Shown here: one piece after another, positions 28,501-35,561 of the stretch | How positions within the stretch are numbered: the stretch's first letter is position 1 | Layout: the number at the start of each line of letters is the position of its first letter | Origin: Thiobius zoothamnicola | GTDB taxonomy: Bacteria > Pseudomonadota > Gammaproteobacteria > Chromatiales > Chromatiaceae | Reading direction: 5' to 3' | Length of the DNA: 64,000 nt | Assembly: GCA_963678215.1 (NCBI GenBank) | Contig: OY782758.1 | Location: 806,001 to 870,000, forward strand | The notes under the pieces: model-generated | The model's input: the letters and a program-made list of their open reading frames with translations, nothing else | The model's database searches: none | What the model was told of the DNA's origin: nothing | Translations under genes and position numbers: made by a program

Positions 28501-29682
28501 CAAATTATGGAATAAGTTCTGCGCTGCCTCTTTGGTTGGCGGTTCGCCTGGGCGCATCATGCGATAAATCTCGACCATCGCCTCTAATGCATTGGTGGAT
28601 GGGTCAATGCGCAAGGTATCGGAAATAAAGGGGCCATGATCCAGATCATTGGTGAACAGCGTCTGGATCTTTTTGATGCCATTCTCCACCAATGCGTCAA
28701 TTAACTCTTCCGTAATTTCATCATTGGCGGACGCCAGCAGTTCACCAGTTTCAGTGTCCACCACATTGTGCGCCAAAGTTTTGCCCAGCAAATATTCACG
28801 CGGTACTTCCAGCTTTTTGACACCAGCTTGTTCAAATTGCTTGATATGTCTTGCCGTAATACGTTTGCCGGATTCAACGATGACATCCTTTTTCACCATG
28901 ATGTCGAAGGTTGCCACTTCGCCGCGCAACCGACTTGGCACCAACGTCAATTCGGTTTTCTTTTTGCCTAAAGTGAAAGTGTCCGTCTCAAAGAAAATAT
29001 CCAGAATCTCTTCGTTCTCATAACCTAAGGCACGCAACAGAATAGTGGCTGGCAGTTTCCGGCGTCGGTCAATACGCACATACACCATATCCTTTGGATC
29101 AAATTCAAAATCCAGCCAGGACCCCCGGTACGGAATCACTCGTGCCGAAAACAGCAACTTACCGGATGAATGCGTCTTACCCTTATCATGATCGAAGAAT
29201 ACGCCGGGCGAACGGTGCAGTTGGGATACGACGACACGCTCGGTACCATTGATGATAAAAGTGCCGTTACCTGTCATGAGCGGCAGCTCGCCCATGTAGA
29301 TTTCCTGCTCCTTGATGTCTTTAACTTGCTTGGTATTGGCTGGCGCATCCTTATCGTAAATCACCAGGCGGACCAGAACGCGCAACGGGGAAGCATAGTT
29401 AGCACCGCGCTGCTGACATTCCCGCTCGTCAAACGCTGGCTCACCCAAACGATAATGCACATATTCCAAAGCCGCGTTACCTGAATAGCTGACAATCGGG
29501 AACACTGACTTAAAAGCCATATGCAACCCTTTATCCTCTCGCTCATCCGGTTTAAGATCGGCCTGCAGAAAATCACGATATGAGTTAATCTGCGTCGCCA
29601 ACAAGAAAGGCACTTCCAATACGCTGGAGCGCTTGCCAAAGTTTTTACGGATACGTTTTTTTTCAGTGAACGAGTAAGCCAT
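25537..29682 (-). CDS. rpoB: DNA-directed RNA polymerase, beta subunit
   Basis: 1381 residues from the ATG at 29682 ([19 protein letters not shown]). The frame also has an ATG three codons earlier, but that one sits directly against the GAGGA ribosome-binding site, whereas 29682 has the proper 9-base spacing and aligns with the known RpoB N-terminus. The rifampicin-binding cluster ([25 protein letters not shown], written in part) carries the wild-type susceptible-type residues. The hybrid-binding [12 protein letters not shown] and the C-terminal clamp [18 protein letters not shown] are present. It lies downstream of rplL, with an attenuator-like hairpin between them. Confidence 0.99.
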   Translation of the reverse strand: [1381 protein letters not shown]

Positions 29683-29783
29683 GCTTGCCATTCCTCATTA
29701 TTTAGCGGTCTGTTGGAAACATTCTTGAAGACAAAGCGACAAAAATGCTTACAACAAGCCGCGACGATTTATCAATGCCAACA

Positions 29784-29821
29784 GGAAAAGGCCGACAGCC
29801 CGAAAGCCACCAGCCTTTTCC
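29784..29821 (-). terminator. rplL-rpoB intercistronic attenuator hairpin
   Basis: Perfect 9-bp arms GGAAAAGGC and GCCTTTTCC (29784-29792 and 29813-29821) in the 171-bp gap between rplL and rpoB. In E. coli this gap holds a partial terminator and an RNase III site that lower rpoBC expression relative to the ribosomal proteins; the position and form here suggest the same role. No strong T-run follows, consistent with partial readthrough. Confidence 0.65.
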
Positions 29822-29853
29822 AATACGGCGAAACGCTATGCCTAGGCAAGTAC

Positions 29854-30228
29854 TTACTTGATCTCGACAGTTGCGCCAGCCTCTTCCAAGGTTTTCTTGG
29901 CTTCTTCCGCTTCTTCTTTGGATACGCCTTCTTTCATCGGGCTTGGCGCACCCTCGACAGCAGCTTTGGCCTCTTTAAGCCCCAAGCCAGTCAAACCACG
30001 TACGGCCTTGATAACCGCGACTTTGTTGTCGCCAAAACCAGTCAGAACAACGTCAAACTCAGTTTTTTCTTCAGCCGCTGCTGCATCGCCGCCACCAGCG
30101 CCTGGCGCAGCCACAGCGACTGCCGCCGCCGCAGTCACGCCAAATTTCTCTTCCATGGCCTCGATCAACTCGACCACTTCCATGACGGACATATTAGCGA
30201 TGGCTTCCAAGATATCTTCTTTAGACAT
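29854..30228 (-). CDS. rplL: 50S ribosomal protein L7/L12
   Basis: 124 residues. The N-terminal dimerisation helices (MSKEDILEAIANMSVMEVVELIEAMEEKFGV), an Ala/Gly-rich hinge (about 35-52) and the C-terminal factor-binding domain (TEFDVVLTGFGDNKVAVIKAVRGLTGLGLKEAK, quoted in part from the gene) are all typical. It forms the ribosomal stalk with L10 and recruits GTPase factors such as the EF-Tu encoded upstream. It is 41 bp downstream of rplJ in the conserved rplJL pair. Confidence 0.98.
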   Translation of the reverse strand: MSKEDILEAIANMSVMEVVELIEAMEEKFGVTAAAAVAVAAPGAGGGDAAAAEEKTEFDVVLTGFGDNKVAVIKAVRGLTGLGLKEAKAAVEGAPSPMKEGVSKEEAEEAKKTLEEAGATVEIK

Positions 30229-30269
30229 CGAAAACTCCAGATTAAAATACGTTAAAACAAAGACAGCGG

Positions 30270-30797
30270 TTAAGCCGCCTCTTTAGCGTCGCGAATTGCT
30301 GCAACTGTGCGTACCAATTTACCGGGCACCTCGTTCAAGGTCTGCGCCAGTTTCGTAGCCGGTGCTTGCATCACCGACATCAACATACTGACTGCCTGAT
30401 CATAAGTCGGCATTTTCGCCAAAACATCAATCTGCGAAGCTTCCAGTTTCTTGCCTCCAATGGCGAGCATGGAAACTTTCAGATTTTCATGATCTTTAGC
30501 GAAGTCTTTGATAACACGGCCAGCCGAACCCGGTTCTTCTTGTGAGAATGCCAACACCAACGGCCCTTTCAGGCTATCCGCAAGGCATTCAAACTCAGTT
30601 CCTTCAACTGCCCGACGCGCCAATGTGTTCTTAACCACACGCAGATAAACGCCCTGATTACGCGCTTCTCTGCGCAACAAGGTCATTTCATCCACCGTTA
30701 AGCCACGGTACTCGGCGACTACAGCTGAATAGGCGCTACTGGCTACCTCAGCAACTTCGGCGACGATGGCTTGTTTTTGCTCAAAATTGAGTGCCAA
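30270..30797 (-). CDS. rplJ: 50S ribosomal protein L10
   Basis: 175 residues from a TTG start at 30797. The TTG is preceded by an AGAGGTGA ribosome-binding site with 6-base spacing, and the product begins (M)ALNFEQKQAIVAEVAEVA, which aligns with the start of L10 in E. coli. The frame stays open 20 codons further upstream, but without family similarity there. L10 anchors L7/L12 dimers to 23S rRNA, and the L10-L12 complex represses its own mRNA by binding the leader in 30798-31157. The C-terminus VRTVAAIRDAKEAA is standard. Confidence 0.97.
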   Translation of the reverse strand: MALNFEQKQAIVAEVAEVASSAYSAVVAEYRGLTVDEMTLLRREARNQGVYLRVVKNTLARRAVEGTEFECLADSLKGPLVLAFSQEEPGSAGRVIKDFAKDHENLKVSMLAIGGKKLEASQIDVLAKMPTYDQAVSMLMSVMQAPATKLAQTLNEVPGKLVRTVAAIRDAKEAA

Positions 30798-31157
30798 GGT
30801 CGTCACCTCTCGACAAGGACTCACGTCCGTTAAAAGATAATGGAATCGATATAACAAGTCGTTGAAAAACAGAAGAATCTTTCAACATCCTGACAACCAA
30901 TTCCCAGTTCACACGGTGCGCCGCTAGCGGAGTTATCCGATCACGGAGCGCCATCTACGCAGGAAATTAAGCGAATTCCAAATCATCCCCAAAATACGCA
31001 CCTGCGGTCTTTGACAGCAACCGGCAAAATCAACCGGCGCTCCAAAGTCTTTTGAGCGATTCTTAATGGATCATGCTGTCGCCGTGAATAACCTTGGATA
31101 AGGTCATCATAAGGATCAACGTGAAACAAACATCTCCAGTAAAAAATCTCTCTAAAA
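30798..31157 (-). promoter_or_regulatory. rplJL leader region (L10 leader-type autoregulatory RNA)
   Basis: A 360-base gap between rplA and rplJ without a gene. Read on the minus strand it contains GACCGCAGGTGCG (31009-30997) and CCTGCGTAGATGG (30963-30951), whose CCGCAGG/CCTGCG parts pair. This resembles the conserved core of the L10 leader that binds L10-(L12)4 in E. coli. A CCGG/CCGG stem-loop lies just upstream (about 31010-31045). Translational autoregulation of rplJ and rplL is therefore likely, and the rplJ promoter may also lie here. Confidence 0.7.
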
Positions 31158-31856
31158 TCAATTGATTTTCAGGGACGCCTGATCAATAGCGAGACCCGGC
31201 CCCATGGTGGTGGAAACCGTAATCTTCTGTAGATAGATACCTTTCGCAGCGCTCGGCTTGAGTTTTTTCAATTCATTAATCAAGGCTTCCAGGTTCTGGA
31301 TCAAGGCCGCAGGCTCAAAGCCCACCTTGCCAATTGATGCATGGATAATGCCTGACTTATCTGTCCGGAAACGCGCCTGGCCTGACTTCGCATTCTTCAC
31401 GGCCTCAGCCACATTCGGTGTCACCGTGCCGACCTTAGGGTTTGGCATCAAACCACGAGGCCCCAGAATTTGACCCAGTTGACCCACCACGCGCATGGCA
31501 TCAGGCGATGCGATCACCACATCAAAATTCATGTTGCCCTGCTTGACCTCATCAGCCAAATCTTCCATGCCGACAATATCAGCTCCGGCTTCTGTGGCGG
31601 CGTCAGCATTAGGGCCTTGGGTAAAAACCGCGACGCGCACTTCTTTACCACTGCCAGCAGGTAAAATCGTTGAACCACGCACAACTTGGTCTGATTTACG
31701 CGGATCAACGCCCAGATTCACCGACACATCAACGCTTTCTTTAAACTTAACCGTCGAAATTTCGTTTAATAAAGCAAAGGCCTCTTCCACAGTATAAAGC
31801 TTACCGTTTTCAATCTTTTCACTGATCGTTTTTTGACGTTTCGTTAATTTAGCCAT
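31158..31856 (-). CDS. rplA: 50S ribosomal protein L1
   Basis: 232 residues, the standard length. The signature GTVTPNVAEAVKNAKSGQARFRTDK (in part) and the N-terminal MAKLTKRQKTISEKIENGKLYTVEEA region (in part) are diagnostic. L1 binds the L1 stalk of 23S rRNA and controls tRNA release from the E site; in many bacteria it represses the rplKA mRNA. Its start overlaps the rplK stop (TAATG at 31854-31858). Confidence 0.98.
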   Translation of the reverse strand: MAKLTKRQKTISEKIENGKLYTVEEAFALLNEISTVKFKESVDVSVNLGVDPRKSDQVVRGSTILPAGSGKEVRVAVFTQGPNADAATEAGADIVGMEDLADEVKQGNMNFDVVIASPDAMRVVGQLGQILGPRGLMPNPKVGTVTPNVAEAVKNAKSGQARFRTDKSGIIHASIGKVGFEPAALIQNLEALINELKKLKPSAAKGIYLQKITVSTTMGPGLAIDQASLKIN

Positions 31857-32290
31857 TATTCAACGCCCTCCACATTCAGTCCCATACTGCGCGCCGAACC
31901 CGCAATGGTGCGTACGGCAGCATCCAAATCCGCGGAAGTCAAATCCGGTTCTTTGACCTTGGCGATTTCCGCCAGTTGATCACGAGTGACAGTTCCCACT
32001 TTTTCGGTATTCGGACGACCTGAACCCTTAGCAATGCCAGCCGCCTTCTTCAACAAGACGGAAGCTGGCGGAGTTTTCATGACAAAAGTGAATGACTTGT
32101 CGTTATAGACCGTAATCACCACAGGAACCGGCATATCCTTTTCAACATTCTGCGTCTGCGCATTAAAAGCTTTACAGAACTCCATGATATTCACCCCATG
32201 TTGACCCAGAGCTGGACCGACGGGGGGACTTGGGTTAGCTGACTGAGCCGGAACTTGCAGCTTGATATAAGCATCAATTTTTTTTGCCAT
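31856..32290 (-). CDS. rplK: 50S ribosomal protein L11
   Basis: 144 residues from the ATG at 32290 (MAKKIDAYIKLQVPAQSANP); the frame extends 8 codons upstream, but the GAGGTC ribosome-binding site fits the internal ATG. The Pro-rich N-domain (ANPSPPVGPALGQHGVN) and the C-terminal rRNA-binding domain (KGSGRPNTEKVGTVTRDQ, GSARSMGLNVEG) are clear. L11 forms the GTPase-associated centre and is needed for RelA-dependent stringent response. Confidence 0.98.
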   Translation of the reverse strand: MAKKIDAYIKLQVPAQSANPSPPVGPALGQHGVNIMEFCKAFNAQTQNVEKDMPVPVVITVYNDKSFTFVMKTPPASVLLKKAAGIAKGSGRPNTEKVGTVTRDQLAEIAKVKEPDLTSADLDAAVRTIAGSARSMGLNVEGVE

Positions 32291-32391
32291 AAAAGACCTC
32301 TTACGCGGGTGCAAGCGATTGGCCTTTCACCAATCTCCCCAAGTTTTTCAAATAATCCCGAAAACAGATGATGACAGATGACAGTGGATAT

Positions 32392-32925
32392 TCAGGTTTT
32401 CTCAACCTGACCAAACTCCAAATCAACAGGCGTTGAACGACCAAAAATCAACACAGAAACTTTTAGACGGCTTTTGTCGTAATCAACTTCTTCGACAACG
32501 CCATTAAAATCATTAAATGGCCCATCCGTCACCCGAACAACCTCACCCGGCTCAAACAAAATTTTAGGTCTGGGTTTCTCACTGCCATCATGCATACGCT
32601 GCATGATTGAATCCACTTCACGACTCGTAATAGGCGCGGGACGATCACCCGTACCCCCAATGAATCCCATGACTTTCGGCACATCTTTGACTAAATGCCA
32701 TGTTTCGTCAGTCATTTCCATATTGACCAGAACATAACCCGGGAAAAATTTCCGTTCGCTGCGCCGCTGCACGCCGTTGCGCATTTCAACCACTTCTTCG
32801 GTAGGAACTAAAACATCATCAAAGCAGTCCTGCAAACCCGCACGCTGAATACGATCATGCAAAGAACGTTTGACGTGCGATTCAAAGCCTGACATTGCAT
32901 GTATGACATACCAATATTTCGCCAT
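32392..32925 (-). CDS. nusG: Transcription antitermination factor NusG
   Basis: 177 residues with the N-terminal NGN domain (MAKYWYVIHAMSGFESHVKRS...; contact region FFPGYVLVNMEMTDETWH) and the C-terminal KOW domain (FEPGEVVRVTDGPFNDFNGV). NusG suppresses pausing and couples RNA polymerase to Rho and to the S10 ribosomal protein. It starts 2 bases after the secE stop, the conserved secE-nusG pair, and precedes rplK by 101 bp. Confidence 0.98.
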   Translation of the reverse strand: MAKYWYVIHAMSGFESHVKRSLHDRIQRAGLQDCFDDVLVPTEEVVEMRNGVQRRSERKFFPGYVLVNMEMTDETWHLVKDVPKVMGFIGGTGDRPAPITSREVDSIMQRMHDGSEKPRPKILFEPGEVVRVTDGPFNDFNGVVEEVDYDKSRLKVSVLIFGRSTPVDLEFGQVEKT

Positions 32926-32927
32926 GA

Positions 32928-33269
32928 TCAGCCTCGCCCGGTCGCATACAAAACAATCATAGAAAGTAAGGAATCAACAGCCCATAGAAACAGAGAAGTC
33001 AATAACACGGCTATCGCGATAATCAATAAGGTTTGCAAGGTTTCCTGCCGGGTGGGCCAAACAACCTTGCGTAACTCAACGCGGGAATCACTGGCGAAGC
33101 GCCACAAATTACGTCCAATTTGCGTTTGCAACACGACCAGAACAGCCACACCGGTCAAAGTCAAAATACCTAATAGACGAACCCACAACGCCTGATCTTC
33201 GTAGATATAAAAACCGGCGATTGCGCCAACTAATATACCGAACGATACCAATAACTTTATTACGTCCAC
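32928..33269 (-). CDS. secE: Preprotein translocase subunit SecE
   Basis: 113 residues from the GTG at 33269 (VDVIKLLVSFGILVGAIAG). The frame continues upstream, but that part is the tRNA-Trp gene, so the long form cannot be right. Three membrane segments can be read (about 6-22, 30-48, 82-105), with the conserved cytoplasmic amphipathic stretch ELRKVVWPTRQETLQT before the last one. SecE stabilises SecY in the inner-membrane translocon. A TAAGG element about 11 bases ahead of the GTG can serve as ribosome-binding site; the GTG start is my choice, and a nearby alternative cannot be excluded. Confidence 0.92.
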   Translation of the reverse strand: MDVIKLLVSFGILVGAIAGFYIYEDQALWVRLLGILTLTGVAVLVVLQTQIGRNLWRFASDSRVELRKVVWPTRQETLQTLLIIAIAVLLTSLFLWAVDSLLSMIVLYATGRG

Positions 33270-33298
33270 TCTGAAAGAAAACCTTACATATTGAGAAA

Positions 33299-33374
33299 TG
33301 GCAGGCCAGGAGGGACTCGAACCCCCAACTTGCGGTTTTGGAGACCGCTGCTCTACCAATTGAACTACTGGCCT
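33299..33374 (-). tRNA. tRNA-Trp (CCA anticodon)
   Basis: A 76-nt cloverleaf: acceptor AGGCCAG/CTGGCCT, D-arm AGTTCAATTGGTAGAGC, anticodon loop CTCCAAAA with anticodon CCA, T-arm GGGGGTTCGAGTCCC, and encoded CCA end. It sits just ahead of secE, as in E. coli and relatives. Its 5' 19 nt and the upstream flank are duplicated at 33614-33648. Confidence 0.98.
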
Positions 33375-33390
33375 ATTTAATCGTCACCAA
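33356..33390 (-). repeat. Direct repeat, copy 1: 5' end of tRNA-Trp plus upstream flank
   Basis: 35 bases identical to 33614-33648, comprising the first 19 nt of tRNA-Trp and the 16 bases upstream. Weaker similarity continues for about 20 more bases (CAATTTAGGTGAATCCATCC). Confidence 0.93.
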
Positions 33391-33613
33391 CCTAATCAAT
33401 TTAGGTGAATCCATCCATGGCGCATCGCCCAACTCGGCCTTGCTTCGCTACGCATCCTGCTGCGCTTGCAAGTCCGGTCAAATCATCCTGATTTGCCGTT
33501 CACGAACTGCGAATACCCACTGGACATTCGTTTCGCTCACCCACGGCCTCGTGTTCATGTTTACAAAAGCCATATTAAATGGCTTTTGTTCGCCTACGGC
33601 GACCAACACTCAC

Positions 33614-33648
33614 CCAATTGAACTACTGGCCTATTTAATCGTCACCAA
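33614..33648 (-). repeat. Direct repeat, copy 2: truncated tRNA-Trp fragment
   Basis: An exact second copy of the 35-base block, lying upstream of the intact tRNA in the direction of transcription and separated from it by 223 bases. The fragment stops in the D-arm, so it cannot fold as a tRNA. Similarity continues past the block (CAATTTAAGCGGAATCATTCC), which points to a partial tandem duplication of about 258 bp. The spacer (33391-33613) holds an AAAAGCCAT/ATGGCTTTT hairpin (about 33563-33584) and no credible gene. Confidence 0.9.
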
Positions 33649-33726
33649 AAAAAACAATTTAAGCGGAATCATTCCGCCTAATAAAAAACATCAACTAAAC
33701 GTTTCCAACTACCTCAGAACCGTATA

Positions 33727-33760
33727 AACAACAAAACGAACCGCCCCAAAGGGACGGCTC
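33727..33760 (-). terminator. Intrinsic terminator after tuf
   Basis: On the minus strand, GAGCCGTCCC-TTT-GGGGCGGTTC is followed by TTTTGTTGTTT (33737-33727), starting 25 bases after the tuf stop. It separates the tRNA-tuf unit from tRNA-Trp-secE-nusG. Confidence 0.88.
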
Positions 33761-33784
33761 GCCAGTCATGAGTGACTTAATCAG

Positions 33785-34975
33785 TTACTCAATAATCTTA
33801 GCCACAACGCCAGCACCCACCGTGCGTCCACCTTCACGAATCGCAAAGCGCAGACCTTCGTCCATCGCAATCGGCGCGATCAGCGTGACAGTCATCTTGA
33901 CGTTGTCACCCGGCATGACCATTTCAATACCTTCCGGCAGTTCACAAGCCCCAGTCACGTCAGTGGTGCGGAAGTAGAATTGCGGACGATAGCCATTGAA
34001 GAAAGGGGTATGACGCCCACCTTCGTCTTTGCTCAACACATAAACCTCAGCTTCAAACTGGGTGTGCGGTTTGATACTGCCCGGCTTGGCCAGGACTTGA
34101 CCGCGTTCGACTTCGTCGCGCTTGGTGCCACGCAGAAGGACGCCAACATTGTCACCCGCTTCGCCCTGATCCAGCAGTTTGCGGAACATTTCAACGCCGG
34201 TGCAGGTGGTGGTGGTGGTGTCTTTGATGCCGACGATTTCAATTTCTTCGCCCACTTTGATGACGCCGCGCTCCACCCGGCCAGTTACCACGGTGCCACG
34301 ACCTGAGATGGAGAAGACATCTTCAATCGGCATGATGAAGTCGCCGTCAATCGCGCGTTCAGGTGTAGGGATGTAGCTGTCGAGTGCTTCGACCAGTTTG
34401 TCGATAGAGGGGCCGCCAATATCAGATTCATCGCCTTCCAACGCTTTGAGCGCAGAGCCAACAATAATCGGGGTGTCATCACCAGGGAATTCGTAAGTGT
34501 CCAGCAGCTCGCGAATTTCCATTTCAACCAATTCGACCAGTTCCTCATCGTCCACCATGTCCGCTTTGTTCATGTAAACGATGATGTAAGGAACGCCGAC
34601 CTGACGGGAGAGCAGGATGTGTTCACGGGTTTGCGGCATGGGGCCATCCGCAGCAGATACCACCAGAATAGCGCCGTCCATTTGCGCCGCGCCAGTGATC
34701 ATGTTTTTCACATAGTCGGCGTGGCCTGGGCAGTCAACGTGCGCATAGTGGCGGTTATCGGATTCATATTCGACGTGTGCCGTGGCGATGGTGATGCCAC
34801 GTTCCCGTTCTTCCGGGGCATTGTCGATTTGGTCATAGGCTTTTGATTCACCCCCGAACTTTTTCGCCTGGTGGGTGGTGATCGCCGCCGTCAAGGTGGT
34901 TTTACCATGATCGACGTGACCGATGGTGCCGACATTCACGTGCGGTTTTGTACGTTCAAATTTTTCCTTGGACAT
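33785..34975 (-). CDS. tuf: Translation elongation factor Tu
   Basis: 396 residues. The GTPase motifs GHVDHGKTTL, DCPGHADYVKNM and NKADM and the SALKALEGD region are all intact, followed by beta-barrel domains 2 and 3 ending VGAGVVAKIIE. EF-Tu delivers aminoacyl-tRNA to the ribosome. It is the tufB-type copy, encoded behind three tRNA genes and ahead of tRNA-Trp/secE; a second tuf copy, usual in gammaproteobacteria, would lie in the str operon outside the window. Confidence 0.99.
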   Translation of the reverse strand: MSKEKFERTKPHVNVGTIGHVDHGKTTLTAAITTHQAKKFGGESKAYDQIDNAPEERERGITIATAHVEYESDNRHYAHVDCPGHADYVKNMITGAAQMDGAILVVSAADGPMPQTREHILLSRQVGVPYIIVYMNKADMVDDEELVELVEMEIRELLDTYEFPGDDTPIIVGSALKALEGDESDIGGPSIDKLVEALDSYIPTPERAIDGDFIMPIEDVFSISGRGTVVTGRVERGVIKVGEEIEIVGIKDTTTTTCTGVEMFRKLLDQGEAGDNVGVLLRGTKRDEVERGQVLAKPGSIKPHTQFEAEVYVLSKDEGGRHTPFFNGYRPQFYFRTTDVTGACELPEGIEMVMPGDNVKMTVTLIAPIAMDEGLRFAIREGGRTVGAGVVAKIIE

Positions 34976-35143
34976 ACGCTCTATCTCTCAAATAGCTAAA
35001 TTTCAGATAACAGACAGGCCTGAACCCGCCTCAAAAACCACCCAATGACAACTGCATTGGCGCATAAAACGCCTCGCAACACCGAGGCATATGAAAAATT
35101 CGAAACTCAATCGGAAGCCCGACGTACGATTTACTCTTAAACC

Positions 35144-35219
35144 TGGAGCCCAGGAGCAGATTTGAACTGCCGACCTCACCCTTACCAAGGGTGTGCTCTA
35201 CCAACTGAGCTACCTGGGC
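35144..35219 (-). tRNA. tRNA-Thr (GGT anticodon)
   Basis: A 76-nt gene with acceptor GCCCAGG/CCTGGGC, D-arm TAGCTCAGTTGGTAGAGC, anticodon GGT within CCTTGGTAAGG, T-loop AGTTCAAATCTGCT, and encoded CCA. It is the last of three tRNAs before tuf, corresponding to thrT in the E. coli thrU-tyrU-glyT-thrT-tufB operon. Confidence 0.97.
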
Positions 35220-35231
35220 GTATTAATTATG

Positions 35232-35305
<74 letters not shown>

Positions 35306-35336
35306 AGCAGGCCAACCCTTTCCCTTAAAAATAAAC

Positions 35337-35422
35337 TGGTGGAGGGGGGAGGATTCGAACCTCCGAAGGCGGAGCCGTCAGATTTACAGTCTGATCCCTT
35401 TGGCCACTCGGGAACCCCTCCC
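35337..35422 (-). tRNA. tRNA-Tyr (GTA anticodon)
   Basis: An 86-nt class II tRNA with acceptor GGAGGGG/CCCCTCC, D-arm CCGAGTGGCCAAAGG, anticodon GTA within GACTGTAAATC, a long variable arm, T-loop GGTTCGAATCC, and encoded CCA. It is the first gene of the tRNA-tuf transcript; the E. coli-type leading thrU gene is absent. Confidence 0.97.
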
Positions 35423-35434
35423 AAAAGAGGCGGC

Positions 35435-35463
35435 ATTATCGTGGAACTATTAGCCAATGTCAA
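35435..35463 (-). promoter_or_regulatory. Promoter of the tRNA-Tyr-Gly-Thr-tuf operon
   Basis: On the minus strand a perfect -35 box TTGACA (35463-35458), a 17-base spacer and GATAAT as -10 (35440-35435, one mismatch to consensus), followed by a GC-rich discriminator GCCGCC before the first tRNA. This is the form of a strong sigma-70 promoter under stringent (ppGpp) control. The remaining gap to 35562 shows no gene. Confidence 0.85.
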
Positions 35464-35561
35464 CGCTGCATAAGCCAAAGCTCACAGGTCGTGGAGGAGC
35501 CTGCTTCAGGTTACCTCTGCATAGCTTGCGATTTCGTTTGAATATCAACTTTAAGATCAAT

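Noticed and set aside
33270..33359. N-terminal extension of secE
   Set aside because: The extension is the tRNA-Trp gene read in frame; SecE starts after it.
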